64,000 nt of DNA from Acidobacteriota bacterium (GTDB taxonomy: Bacteria > Acidobacteriota > Vicinamibacteria > Vicinamibacterales > SCN-69-37), in NCBI GenBank assembly GCA_947467605.1, contig CANIII010000015.1, positions 39,056 to 103,055 on the forward strand, in the 5' to 3' direction. Position 1 is the first letter of the stretch, and every line of letters starts with the position of its first letter. Both the position numbers and the translations under genes were made by a program. Shown piece after piece: positions 27,774 through 36,513 of this stretch. Under the pieces are notes generated by a model. That model saw nothing but the letters and a program-made list of their open reading frames with translations, searched no databases and was not told the origin of the DNA.

Positions 27774-28516
27774 TGGCGCGCACCCGCCTCGACCAACTGA
27801 TCGTTGCGCGCGGCCTCGCTGCGTCGCGCGAACGCGCGCAGGCGCTCGTCATCGGCAATCACGTCACCGTGAACGGCGTCGCGATCACCAAAGCCGGCAC
27901 GCAAGTTGATGACACGGCCGATGTGCAGATGAAGACCGCGGACCATCCCTGGGTCAGCCGCGGCGGGCTGAAGCTCGTGCGCGCGCTCGACGCCTTCGCG
28001 ATCGACGTCTCCGGCGCGCTCGCCCTCGACATCGGCGCGTCGACCGGCGGCTTCACCGACGTGCTGCTCCACCATGGCGCCACCCGCGTCGTCGCCATCG
28101 ATGTCGGCCACAATCAGATCGACTGGAAGCTCAGGCAGGATCCACGCGTCGTCGTGCGCGAAGGTGTGAACGCGCGCTACATGGTGCCGACAGATCTGCC
28201 TGAAGATGCCAGACAGTTCGACATCGTCACCATCGACGTGTCGTTCATCTCGCTCGCGCTGATTCTGCCTATCGTGCCTGCCCTGCTGAAACCCTCGAGC
28301 CGCGTGGTCGCGCTCGTCAAGCCGCAGTTCGAGGCGGGTCGCGACGACGTCGGCAAAGGTGGGATTGTGCGCGACCCGGAGATTCACGCGCGCGTGGTCG
28401 CCGACGTCACGCGCGCAGCCACTGAAGTAGGATTGAAACGCCTCGGCCTGGAGCCCTCGCCCATCGAGGGCGCCGAAGGCAACAAAGAGTTCCTGCTGTG
28501 CCTGGCATTGGCCTGA
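27773..28516 (+). CDS. tlyA: TlyA-family rRNA 2'-O-methyltransferase
   Basis: The 247-residue protein has an N-terminal S4 RNA-binding domain (about 1-60, RLDQLIVARGLAASRERAQ) and an FtsJ-type methyltransferase domain with the SAM loop ALDIGASTGGFTDVLL and a VALVKPQFE strand. TlyA proteins methylate ribose in 16S and 23S rRNA; the older haemolysin label is not supported. It shares one base with the prenyl synthase stop and overlaps nadK by 19 bases. Confidence 0.93.
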   Translation: MARTRLDQLIVARGLAASRERAQALVIGNHVTVNGVAITKAGTQVDDTADVQMKTADHPWVSRGGLKLVRALDAFAIDVSGALALDIGASTGGFTDVLLHHGATRVVAIDVGHNQIDWKLRQDPRVVVREGVNARYMVPTDLPEDARQFDIVTIDVSFISLALILPIVPALLKPSSRVVALVKPQFEAGRDDVGKGGIVRDPEIHARVVADVTRAATEVGLKRLGLEPSPIEGAEGNKEFLLCLALA

Positions 28517-29325
28517 TCAGTCGTGAAGGTTCCCCGGTCGCCAACGCGGCGCGCACCGAAGCCGCGTCGTGGCTGACGGCGCATGGCCACACGGCGGTAC
28601 TGCTGACGCGCGAGTCTGACACAACCGCGCTGTCCACCGTCGGCGTGGTGATCGCGTTCGGTGGCGACGGCACACTGCTCGGCGCCGCGCATGCGGTCGC
28701 CGTCGCAGGCCTCGACGTTCCGGTGCTCGGCATCAACCTCGGCCATCTGGGATTCCTGACGGAAGTCAGCCGCGCAGAGATGCTCGATGCGCTGCAAGCC
28801 GTCCATGACGGCCGCACACGTCGAGAAACGCGACTCATGCTCCGCGGCCGCGTCGAACGCGGCGGCCTCATCGTGGCGGAGCGGCTCGCACTGAACGACA
28901 TCGTGGTCACCCGTGGCGCGTTGTCGCGGATGATCGAAGTCGATGTGTCGGTCGACGATGCGCCGGTGACGCACGTGAAGGCCGACGGCGTCATCGTCGC
29001 CACGGCCACGGGATCCACCGCGTACAACATCTCTGCGGGTGGACCGATTCTGCTGCCCTCGGTCGACGCCATGGTGCTCACACCGATTGCCCCACACGCG
29101 CTGAGCCATCGCCCGGTCGTCCTGCCGGCAACCGCGACGGTTGTGCTAAAGCCGGACATTGATCCTCAGGAAGATCTCGTCGCGACCTTCGATGGGCAAT
29201 TCGGCGTCAAGCTCCAGCCCGGCGACGCCATCATCATCGCGCGTGCCGACCGCGTGGTCACGCTGCTGCGCGTGTCGAATCGCACGCACTTCGACATGCT
29301 GAGAGAAAAACTGCGCTGGGGTTAG
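28498..29325 (+). CDS. nadK: NAD kinase
   Basis: The 275-residue enzyme phosphorylates NAD to NADP. Motifs are VVIAFGGDGTLLGAAH, LGINLGHLGFLTEV and the C-terminal KADGVIVATATGSTAYNISA. The GTG start lies inside the end of tlyA, giving a 19-base overlap. The N-terminal GLISREGSPVANAA fits the family, so little or nothing is missing. It ends in TAGCTA shared with the opposing mltG stop. Confidence 0.95.
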   Translation: MPGIGLISREGSPVANAARTEAASWLTAHGHTAVLLTRESDTTALSTVGVVIAFGGDGTLLGAAHAVAVAGLDVPVLGINLGHLGFLTEVSRAEMLDALQAVHDGRTRRETRLMLRGRVERGGLIVAERLALNDIVVTRGALSRMIEVDVSVDDAPVTHVKADGVIVATATGSTAYNISAGGPILLPSVDAMVLTPIAPHALSHRPVVLPATATVVLKPDIDPQEDLVATFDGQFGVKLQPGDAIIIARADRVVTLLRVSNRTHFDMLREKLRWG

Positions 29326-30327
29326 CTACTTCCGTCTGATCTGCTGAAACGTATGCACGTTCTTGTTGTGCTCGGCGAGCGTCGTCGAAAATACATGTGT
29401 GCCGTCGTTGCGACTCACGAAATACAGATACGGCACGCTCGCCGGATGGCGTGCGGCTTCGAGCGAGGCTTTGCCCGGCGATGCGATCGGTCCGGGCGGT
29501 AGTCCCGGATACCGATAGGTGTTGTACGGGGAATCGAGCGAGAGGTCGGCTTTGCGGATGTTGCCGTCCCATTTCTCACGCAGCATCATCGCGTAGATGA
29601 CGGTGGGATCGCACTGCAGCGCCATGTGGATGCGGAGGCGGTTCGTGTAGACGCCGGCAACGGTGGCACGCTCAGCCGGCTGCGCGGTTTCCTTTTCCAC
29701 GATAGACGCGAGCGTGACCAACTCGCGCGGTGTCATGCCTGCAGGCAACGGCGCTGAACCAAGCGCCTTCCGAAACTCCTTCACCATCGCGCGAATCACG
29801 CCGTCGGCGCCCGCTCGGCGCGGCAGCGAATAGGTGCTCGGAAACAGATAGCCCTCGAGGTTGCCGGCGTCAGGATCGATGTCCGAAACCAAGGACGCCG
29901 TATTGGCCGCGTGCACAAAATCATCCGCCGCGCCCATGCCGGACTTCTCGAAGATGCCCGACATCTCGCGAATCGTCAGCCCTTCCGGGAACGTCAACGC
30001 GCGGGTGAAGGTATCGCCGCGAATCAATCGACTGATGATCTCTTCTTGTGTCGCGGCTTCAATGAAGCGGTACTCGCCGGCTTTCAGCGTGCGATCGGCC
30101 TTGGCGAACCGCACCGCCAGGCGAAACGTCAGGGCATCAGACACCACGCCGGCACCCGCGAGCGACGCGGCGATGTCTGCCGTGCGCGCGCCCTGCGGAA
30201 AGTCGACAAAGACTTCAGGATCCGTGAAGCCCCGATAGGGCTCGTGCATGCCGCGCCACAGGGCCCAGCCGCCGCCCGCCGCCAATGCGGCCAGCACAAC
30301 GACGAGCACGATCAGGCGCCGCAGCAT
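29326..30327 (-). CDS. mltG: Endolytic transglycosylase MltG
   Basis: The 333-residue inner-membrane protein has one N-terminal membrane segment and a periplasmic YceG domain. It cleaves nascent glycan strands and terminates peptidoglycan elongation. The catalytic glutamate is in LASIVEKETAQ. Other family stretches are LEGYLFPSTYSLPRR and LRIHMALQCDPTVIYA. It shares one base with ruvX. Confidence 0.94.
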   Translation of the reverse strand: MLRRLIVLVVVLAALAAGGGWALWRGMHEPYRGFTDPEVFVDFPQGARTADIAASLAGAGVVSDALTFRLAVRFAKADRTLKAGEYRFIEAATQEEIISRLIRGDTFTRALTFPEGLTIREMSGIFEKSGMGAADDFVHAANTASLVSDIDPDAGNLEGYLFPSTYSLPRRAGADGVIRAMVKEFRKALGSAPLPAGMTPRELVTLASIVEKETAQPAERATVAGVYTNRLRIHMALQCDPTVIYAMMLREKWDGNIRKADLSLDSPYNTYRYPGLPPGPIASPGKASLEAARHPASVPYLYFVSRNDGTHVFSTTLAEHNKNVHTFQQIRRK

Positions 30328-30764
30328 CAGCCGCGGACTCGCGAGTCGAGAAAGTCCTGCAGGATGATCGCCGCGGCGACCGCATCAATCTGCTGCTTGC
30401 GCTTCTTCCAGTCTTTCTCACGCGTCGCAAGCTGCGCTTCTGCCTCGACGCTCGTCAAACGTTCATCGACGAGAAATACGTCAATACCCGTGATCACCTC
30501 GAGCATTTTGGCGAACACGCGGACATCGGCAGTCTGGTCCGTGTCTTCCCCACTCAACCGTTTCGGGAGGCCAACGACGATGCCATCGACACTTTCTTCT
30601 TCGATCATGAGTCGCGGAAAGAAGTCCGCAATCATCGCAGCGGACGTCTCCGGATCCGCGTCAGGCATCGACACGACCTGCCATGGCCTAGCAAGAAACG
30701 CCGTCGCATCCGAAATGGCGAGCCCAATCCGCTTTCTACCGTAGTCTACGCCGACAAATCGCAC
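30327..30764 (-). CDS. ruvX: Pre-16S rRNA nuclease / Holliday-junction resolvase-like (YqgF)
   Basis: I place the start at the GTG at 30764, giving RFVGVDYGRKRIGLAISD at the N-terminus. The longer open frame upstream would run into the divergent gene at 30800. The 145-residue RNase H-like protein has the motifs GVDYGRKR, VVGLPKRLSGED, VFLVDERLTSVEA and IDAVAAAIILQDFL. YqgF processes the 5' end of 16S rRNA. TATCCT ends seven bases before the GTG. mltG follows directly, a common pairing. Confidence 0.9.
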   Translation of the reverse strand: MRFVGVDYGRKRIGLAISDATAFLARPWQVVSMPDADPETSAAMIADFFPRLMIEEESVDGIVVGLPKRLSGEDTDQTADVRVFAKMLEVITGIDVFLVDERLTSVEAEAQLATREKDWKKRKQQIDAVAAAIILQDFLDSRVRG

Positions 30765-30771
30765 GAGTATG

Positions 30772-30793
30772 AGGATACGGCATTTGTCATAAT
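30772..30793. promoter_or_regulatory. Back-to-back candidate -10 elements
   Basis: The divergent starts at 30764 and 30800 are 35 bases apart. On the minus strand TATCCT (30777-30772) ends seven bases before ruvX. On the plus strand CATAAT (30788-30793) ends six bases before the lipoprotein gene. Neither gene has a Shine-Dalgarno sequence. Confidence 0.45.
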
Positions 30794-30799
30794 CGCCGC

Positions 30800-32863
30800 A
30801 TGCGCAAGCTCGCACTTGTTCTGGCTCTCGCCGTGGCCGCATCGTGCGGGGGCAACGCCCCGGCACACACGGGCAAGCCGAAGATGGTCATTCTCGGCTT
30901 CGACGGCATGGATCCAGATCTGGTCCGTGACTTCATGGCGCAGGGTCTGTTGCCGAACATGAAGAAGTTGTCGGACCAGGGTGGCCTCTACGACCTCGGC
31001 ACCACGGTGTCCGCAGAATCGCCGACCGCATGGGCGTCGTTCGCGACCGGCTCGAATCCCGGTAAGCACAACATCTACGACTTCCTGGTGCGCGACACGT
31101 CGACGTACGTCCTCGACCTCGGCATGGTCAGGCGCATCCCCGGCGAGTTTCTGTTCGACTACATTCCGCTCAAGCGGCCGCGCGTCGAGAGTTTGCGCGG
31201 TGGCGAGTCGTTCTGGGTCACGGCCGGGCGCGCCGGCGTGCCGTCGAGCATTCTCACCGTGCCGATCACGTTTCCGCCGGAGGACGTACCTAACGGCGAG
31301 TTGCTCTCTGGCCTACCGCTCCCTGACATCCGCGGCACGATGGGCACCTTCTACTATTTTGCGACCGACCTGAGCCGCTATGAAGAGGGCGACACGGAAT
31401 TCGGCGGCATCCTCAAGCACCTCACGTTCGAGGGCAACACGGCGAAGACCGAGTTCATCGGACCACCGAACCCGATCGTCAAGACGAAGATCAAGAACAT
31501 CTACGCCAAGGGCGGCACGTTGTCGGATACCGATCGCGCGGCGATCGGCGAGCTCAAGAGCATCGAGTACGCGAATCTGCCGCTCTCCATCAACTGGACG
31601 CGGGGATCGAATCAGGCATTGATCGATCTCGACGGCCAGAAGATTGCGCTCAAGACCGGCGAGTGGAGCCAGTGGGTCTACCTCGACTTCAAGATCAACT
31701 TCCTTATTCGCGTGCACGGCATGGTGCAGCTGCTGCTCATGAACGCGAACAACGAGTTGCAGTTGTACGTATCGCCGGTCAACTTCCGGCCGGACAATCC
31801 GCCGACACCCATGTCATCGCCCGCGGGCTTTGCCGGAGAGATCTTCAAACAGATGGGCCCGTTCCGCACGCTCGGCTGGGCCGAAGCCACGTGGCCGCTC
31901 AACGAGAACCGTATGGACGAGGGCACGTTCATGGCGGACATGTACAAGGCGTTCGACGATCGGGCGCACGTCATTCTCAATCGTCTCGTCGCGAAGAACT
32001 GGGACGTGCTCGTCGGCGTCATCGAGGCCACCGATCGTGTGCAGCACATGATGTGGCGCCTCACTGACAAGAAGTCGCCGCTCTACGACGCGGCGCTCGC
32101 TGCGAAATACGGCGATTCGATTCAGAAGGTCTATCAGCGTGCCGATGCGTTTGTGGGTGATGTCGTGTCGAAACTCGAGCCAGGCACGGAACTCATGGTC
32201 GTGTCGGACCATGGCTTCCACGCGTGGAACAAGGCCGTCAACGTCAACACGTGGCTCGTGGAGCAGGGCTACATGGTGCTCAAGAACCAGAACGCCTCGC
32301 GCGACAAGAAGCTCGACGACCTCTTCGGCGGTGGCGAGTTCTGGGAGAACGTCGACTGGTCGAAGACGCGCGCGTACGCGATGGGCCTCGGCCAGATCTA
32401 CTTCAACGTCCGCGGCCGCGAAGGTCAGGGCATTGTCAGCCCCGGAGCCGAGTACATGGCACTCGCCGACGAGCTCGTGGGCAAACTCAAGACCGACCTG
32501 ATCGACCCGGCCACGAAGGACCACATCGTCCGCAACGTCTACAAGCGCGACGACGTGTATGCGGGTGAGTTTCTGGGGAACGCGTCAGACCTTCAGCTCG
32601 GGTTTGCCGATGGCTACCGCGTCTCATGGCAGACGGCCCAGGGCGGCACGCCGAAAGGCATCGTCTACGACAACATGCAGAAGTGGTCGGGCGACCACGG
32701 CGGTTTCGACTACGAGACCACCTCGGGTGTCCTGATCACCGGCCGCAAGCTCGCCATCGACAAGCCCAGCATCATGGACATCGCCCCGACCGTGCTCCAG
32801 CACTTTGGGGTCGCCGTGCCAAAAACGATTGATGGGAAACCCTTGTTCGGGCCGGTCAAATAG
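30800..32863 (+). CDS. AlkP-superfamily phosphodiesterase/nucleotide pyrophosphatase-like lipoprotein
   Basis: The 687-residue protein has a lipoprotein signal peptide with a lipobox-like AASC (Cys at about 16). The alkaline-phosphatase core is visible: VILGFDGMDPDLV (first metal Asp), a nucleophile region SPTAWASFATGSNPGKHNIYDF, IEATDRVQHMMW and VVSDHGFHAW for later metal ligands. These are marks of type I phosphodiesterases. The substrate is unknown. An insert of about 200 residues lies between the nucleophile and the DRVQH region. Confidence 0.85.
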   Translation: MRKLALVLALAVAASCGGNAPAHTGKPKMVILGFDGMDPDLVRDFMAQGLLPNMKKLSDQGGLYDLGTTVSAESPTAWASFATGSNPGKHNIYDFLVRDTSTYVLDLGMVRRIPGEFLFDYIPLKRPRVESLRGGESFWVTAGRAGVPSSILTVPITFPPEDVPNGELLSGLPLPDIRGTMGTFYYFATDLSRYEEGDTEFGGILKHLTFEGNTAKTEFIGPPNPIVKTKIKNIYAKGGTLSDTDRAAIGELKSIEYANLPLSINWTRGSNQALIDLDGQKIALKTGEWSQWVYLDFKINFLIRVHGMVQLLLMNANNELQLYVSPVNFRPDNPPTPMSSPAGFAGEIFKQMGPFRTLGWAEATWPLNENRMDEGTFMADMYKAFDDRAHVILNRLVAKNWDVLVGVIEATDRVQHMMWRLTDKKSPLYDAALAAKYGDSIQKVYQRADAFVGDVVSKLEPGTELMVVSDHGFHAWNKAVNVNTWLVEQGYMVLKNQNASRDKKLDDLFGGGEFWENVDWSKTRAYAMGLGQIYFNVRGREGQGIVSPGAEYMALADELVGKLKTDLIDPATKDHIVRNVYKRDDVYAGEFLGNASDLQLGFADGYRVSWQTAQGGTPKGIVYDNMQKWSGDHGGFDYETTSGVLITGRKLAIDKPSIMDIAPTVLQHFGVAVPKTIDGKPLFGPVK

Positions 32864-32886
32864 CCAGCTACAATCGTCACCAGTCT

Positions 32887-34062
32887 ATGTCGCCACGCTC
32901 CCGCTGGATCCTCTTCGGTCTCTCGACACCGCTCGTCGTCATTGCCGCCGTCGGTGGCCTGCTCGGCGCGCCGGCCGCACCGCAGAAGGGCTTTGAGCAC
33001 CTGCGGGTGTTCGAAGACGTTGTGTCGCTGATCAGCGGCGCGTATGTCGAAGACGTCAACGTCGACAAGGTCATGGAAGGCGCCATGCGCGGCCTGGCGG
33101 AGAGCCTCGACCCGTCGAGCGCGTATCTGCCACCCGATGAAGTCGCGCTCATTGAGAAGAAGACACCGCTCGGCGACGGCGATCCGGGCCTCACGATCAC
33201 GCGGCAGTTCTATCTGCGCGTTCTTGGCGTGAAAGACGGCTCGCCCGCCGCGCGCGCCGGCCTTCGCAGCGGCGACTTTGTGCGCGCGATCGACGGCAAG
33301 CCAACACGCGACATGTCGGCGTTTACCGGGACGCGCCTGCTGCGTGGCGCCGTCGGGTCCACAGTGAAGGTCGTCATCATCCGCGGTAATGCGGCAGAGC
33401 CGCACGACATCACGCTCACGCGCGACAAGATCGACGCGACGAGTGTCACGAGCGAGATGATCAGCAAAGACATGGTCGGCGTTCTGCGCATCAAGACATT
33501 CGCGGCGACCGGTGTGGCTGACGCGCTCCGTCAGCAGGCCGAGAAGCTGCAGCAGCAAGGTGCAAAGGGCCTCGTCATCGACATCCGCGGCATCGCCGAC
33601 GGTTCGTACGACGAAGCGATCAAGGCCGCGCAGGTATTCATCGCCTCGGGCACGATTACCATGCGTGCCGGGCGCGACAACGCGAACAAGGAAGAGATCA
33701 CGGTGCCGGCCGGCAACACCGCGATCACGCTTCCCACCGTCGTGCTGCAGTCATTCGGCACGTCGGGCCCGGCAGAAGTATTCGCGGCGGCGATGTCTGG
33801 CAACAAGCGCGCGGAGCTCGTCGGCGAACGCACGGCGGGGTTGGCCGCCGAACAGCATCTGGTGAAGCTGCCGCAGAACTTCGGATTGTGGATGACGTAT
33901 CGCCGCTACTTCACGAGTGCCAACGTCGCGATTCTCGAGAAGGGTCTTGCACCGGATGTGGTCGCGGAAGAACCGAATGTGGAATTCGGCGACGCCGCAC
34001 CGACGACCGATGACATGCGCGCGAAGGCAATTGAGCGCGTGAAGGCCGCGAAAGCGTCGTAA
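32887..34062 (+). CDS. S41/CtpA-like PDZ protein, probably without the catalytic dyad
   Basis: The 391-residue protein has an N-terminal membrane or signal segment, an S41 N-terminal helix region (GAMRGLAESLDPSSAYL), a PDZ domain (about 110-190, with GLRSGDFVRAIDG) and an S41 core (GLVIDIRG). By hand alignment to the E. coli Tsp region, the nucleophile position falls on Gly in GTSGPAEVF, with a Ser one residue earlier. The Lys position in FGKG falls on Leu in ERTAGLAAEQ. The protein may thus bind rather than cleave. TACAAT lies 12 bases before the ATG. Confidence 0.75.
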   Translation: MSPRSRWILFGLSTPLVVIAAVGGLLGAPAAPQKGFEHLRVFEDVVSLISGAYVEDVNVDKVMEGAMRGLAESLDPSSAYLPPDEVALIEKKTPLGDGDPGLTITRQFYLRVLGVKDGSPAARAGLRSGDFVRAIDGKPTRDMSAFTGTRLLRGAVGSTVKVVIIRGNAAEPHDITLTRDKIDATSVTSEMISKDMVGVLRIKTFAATGVADALRQQAEKLQQQGAKGLVIDIRGIADGSYDEAIKAAQVFIASGTITMRAGRDNANKEEITVPAGNTAITLPTVVLQSFGTSGPAEVFAAAMSGNKRAELVGERTAGLAAEQHLVKLPQNFGLWMTYRRYFTSANVAILEKGLAPDVVAEEPNVEFGDAAPTTDDMRAKAIERVKAAKAS

Positions 34063-34065
34063 GAT
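34060..34065 (+). promoter_or_regulatory. Candidate -10 (TAAGAT) of the HU gene
   Basis: TAAGAT overlaps the stop of the S41-like gene and ends seven bases before the HU ATG. No Shine-Dalgarno sequence is present. Confidence 0.35.
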
Positions 34066-34072
34066 TTAGTTC

Positions 34073-34345
34073 ATGAACAAACAAGAGCTCGTTGCAAAAA
34101 TCGCGAAAGACTGTGGACTCTCGAAGGTCGGCGCCACGGCGGCCCTCGAATCCATGATTGATGGCATCGTCAAGACGCTGAAGAAGGGCCAGACGATCAC
34201 GTTCGTCGGCTTCGGCACGTTCAAGACTTCGATCCGCAAGGCGCGCCTCGGCCGCAACCCCCAGACGGGTGGCACGGTCAAGATCCCGAAGCGCCGCGTC
34301 GCACGGTTCACCGCCGGCAAGGGTCTCAAAGAGACCCTGAACTAA
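34073..34345 (+). CDS. HU-family DNA-binding protein
   Basis: The 90-residue protein begins MNKQELVAKIAKDCGLSK. It carries the HU/IHF dimer fold and DNA-binding arm: GFGTFKTSIRKARLGRNPQTG, then KIPKRRVARFTAGKGLKE. HU proteins bend and compact DNA. A strong terminator follows at once. Confidence 0.95.
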   Translation: MNKQELVAKIAKDCGLSKVGATAALESMIDGIVKTLKKGQTITFVGFGTFKTSIRKARLGRNPQTGGTVKIPKRRVARFTAGKGLKETLN

Positions 34346-34365
34346 GCCACCGATCAGGTTTATTG

Positions 34366-34395
34366 GGGCCGCCGGGCATACCGGCGGCCCTTTTT
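34366..34395 (+). terminator. Strong intrinsic terminator after the HU gene
   Basis: A perfect 10-base GC-rich stem (34366-34375 with 34381-34390), a 5-base loop and a run of five Ts follow the HU stop by about 20 bases. It separates HU from the tRNA-thrS unit. Confidence 0.93.
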
Positions 34396-34410
34396 GTTGG
34401 CACCGTACGG

Positions 34411-34416
34411 TATACT
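34411..34416 (+). promoter_or_regulatory. Candidate -10 (TATACT) of the tRNA-Val gene
   Basis: TATACT lies 36 bases before the tRNA 5' end and after the HU terminator. No good -35 is visible at 16-18 bases. Confidence 0.35.
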
Positions 34417-34452
34417 TCCCTTTCGTATTTGGCGCGATGTTCGCGACAGATA

Positions 34453-34528
34453 GGCGCGTAGCTCAGCTGGTTAGAGCGCCTGCTTGACATGCAGGAGGTC
34501 CGCGGTTCGAGTCCGCGCGTGCCTACCA
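34453..34528 (+). tRNA. tRNA-Val (anticodon GAC)
   Basis: The 76-base sequence folds as a tRNA. The acceptor AGGCGCG pairs with CGTGCCT (one G-U) and is followed by the discriminator A and an encoded CCA. The D arm contains GCTC-AGCTGGTTA-GAGC. The anticodon stem CCTGC/GCAGG encloses TTGACAT, with anticodon GAC. The variable loop is followed by a T arm CGCGG-TTCGAGT-CCGCG. It is encoded ten bases before thrS. Confidence 0.97.
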
Positions 34529-34538
34529 ACTTTTACTC

Positions 34539-36497
34539 ATGATCACCATCACTCTGCCCGACGGGTCCCAGCGCAGTGTGCCCCCGGGCACACCAGTGCG
34601 GGACTTTGCCTCCGGTGTGCTGCCGATGGCGGTGGTCAAGAAAGCCATTGCGGCGTATGTCGACGACAAGCTCGTCGACCTGACGCATCCGCTCAATGCG
34701 GATGCCCGGCTCCGGCTCGTCTTGCCGGATGGTCCTGACGCTCTGCAGATGTATCGGCACTCCACCGCGCACCTCCTGGCGGCGGCCGTGACCAACCTGT
34801 TTCCCGGCACCCAGTGCGGCATCGGCCCAGCCACCGACGAGGGTTTCTTCTACGACTTCGTCGTTGAAAAGCCCTTCGTGCCGGAGGACATCGAACGCAT
34901 CGAAAAGAAGATGCGCGAGATGGCGCAGCAAGACCTCGTATACGAGCGGCAGATCTGGCCGCGCGACGAAGCCATCGAGTTCTTCAAGAAGCGTGGCGAA
35001 CCGCTCAAAGTTCAGCTGATCGAAGAGAAGACCGCCGGTCAGACCGAAGTCTCCTGCTACACGATCAAAGACCGCGAGACCTTCGTCGACTTCTGCGTCG
35101 GTCCGCACGTGCCGTCCACCGGCAAGCTCAAAGCCTTCAAGCTGCTCACCACCTCGAACGCGTACTGGAAGGGCGACGCCCACAACCAGCCGATGCAGCG
35201 GGTGTACGGCACCTCGTTCTTCAAGGACGAAGACCTCAAGGCACACCTCACGCAAGTCGAGGAAGCCAAGAAGCGCGATCATCGCAAGCTCGGCAAGGAT
35301 CTCGGTCTGTTCATGTTCCATCAGTGGGCGCCGGGTGGCGCGTTCTGGTTGGGTAAGGGCACGCTCGTCTACAACCTCCTCGCCAACTACATGCGCGAAG
35401 TGCTCTTCCCCGCCGGATACGACGAGGTGAAGACGCCGATCATCTTCAACAAGGCACTCTGGGAAACCTCCGGCCACTGGGCGCACTACCGCGAGAACAT
35501 GTTCCTGGTTGAATCGCGGGATGTGGCCGCGCACGCGCACACGGATGGCAAGGCGGCCGAGCCCGATATGGCCACCAAGGCCATGAACTGCCCGGGCCAC
35601 ATGCTCCTCTTCGGCAGCGAGACCCGCAGCTATCGCGATCTGCCGTTGCGCTTCCACGAACAGACGGCGCTGCATCGCAACGAAGCGTCGGGCGTCCTGT
35701 CTGGCCTCACCCGCGTGCGGCAGTTCTCGCAAGACGACGCGCATTGCTTTGTGATGGAGTCGCAGATCGGTGAAGAAGTTGAGCGACTGCTCAACCTCGT
35801 CAAGCGCGTCTACGGCGACTTCAAACTGCAGTACAGCGTGAAATTGTCGACGCGGCCGACCGAGTATCTGGGCGAGTTGGCGACGTGGAACCACGCTGAG
35901 AGCGAGCTGAAGAAGGCGCTCGAAGCGGCGGGCGTTCCGTACACCGTGGACGAAGGCGACGGCGCGTTCTACGGCCCGAAGATCGACTTTGACATCACGG
36001 ACGCGATCGGCCGGAAGTGGCAGTGCGGCACGATCCAGCTCGATTACCAGATGCCGGCGCGGTTCGGCCTGAAATATGTCGGTGCCGACAATGCCGAGCA
36101 CCAGCCGGTGGTCATCCACCGGGCGATTTTTGGCAGTTTCGAACGGTTTATCGGCATCCTGATCGAGCACTTTGCCGGGGCATTTCCCCTATGGCTGGCC
36201 CCGATTCAGGTCACCGTGCTGCCCATCGCCGACCGGCAGCTTGAGTATGCCGAGCGGGTCCTCGAACAGGTGGCCGCCGCCGGCCTCCGGGTCACGCTGG
36301 ACCGACGCGTAGAGAAGATTGGTTATAAGATTCGAGAGGCCCAGCTGCAGAAGGTCCCCTACATGCTTGTGATCGGCGACCGCGAGGTGGCCGAAGGGAC
36401 CGTTTCTGTGAGAACCAGGGCCGGCGGCGATCAGGGCGGGTCCCCGGTTGACGCGTTTGTGACGTCCGCGCGGGATGAAGTCGCGCGGCGAGTGTAG
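34539..36497 (+). CDS. thrS: Threonyl-tRNA synthetase
   Basis: The 652-residue class II synthetase charges tRNA-Thr. An N-terminal TGS domain (about 1-60) is followed by the editing domain with HSTAHLLAAAV. The catalytic core has zinc ligands in MNCPGHM, motif 2 HRNEASGVLSGLTRVRQF and motif 3 near VVIHRAIFGSFERFIGIL. The C-terminal part is the anticodon-binding domain (VTVLPIADRQLEYAERV). First gene of the thrS-infC-rpmI-rplT-pheST run. Confidence 0.97.
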   Translation: MITITLPDGSQRSVPPGTPVRDFASGVLPMAVVKKAIAAYVDDKLVDLTHPLNADARLRLVLPDGPDALQMYRHSTAHLLAAAVTNLFPGTQCGIGPATDEGFFYDFVVEKPFVPEDIERIEKKMREMAQQDLVYERQIWPRDEAIEFFKKRGEPLKVQLIEEKTAGQTEVSCYTIKDRETFVDFCVGPHVPSTGKLKAFKLLTTSNAYWKGDAHNQPMQRVYGTSFFKDEDLKAHLTQVEEAKKRDHRKLGKDLGLFMFHQWAPGGAFWLGKGTLVYNLLANYMREVLFPAGYDEVKTPIIFNKALWETSGHWAHYRENMFLVESRDVAAHAHTDGKAAEPDMATKAMNCPGHMLLFGSETRSYRDLPLRFHEQTALHRNEASGVLSGLTRVRQFSQDDAHCFVMESQIGEEVERLLNLVKRVYGDFKLQYSVKLSTRPTEYLGELATWNHAESELKKALEAAGVPYTVDEGDGAFYGPKIDFDITDAIGRKWQCGTIQLDYQMPARFGLKYVGADNAEHQPVVIHRAIFGSFERFIGILIEHFAGAFPLWLAPIQVTVLPIADRQLEYAERVLEQVAAAGLRVTLDRRVEKIGYKIREAQLQKVPYMLVIGDREVAEGTVSVRTRAGGDQGGSPVDAFVTSARDEVARRV

Positions 36498-36513
36498 AAG
36501 GTAGGGGGCAGTT

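Noticed and set aside
34533..36170. 545-codon open frame opposite thrS
   Set aside because: thrS is complete and unambiguous on the plus strand, and the opposite translation has no family features.
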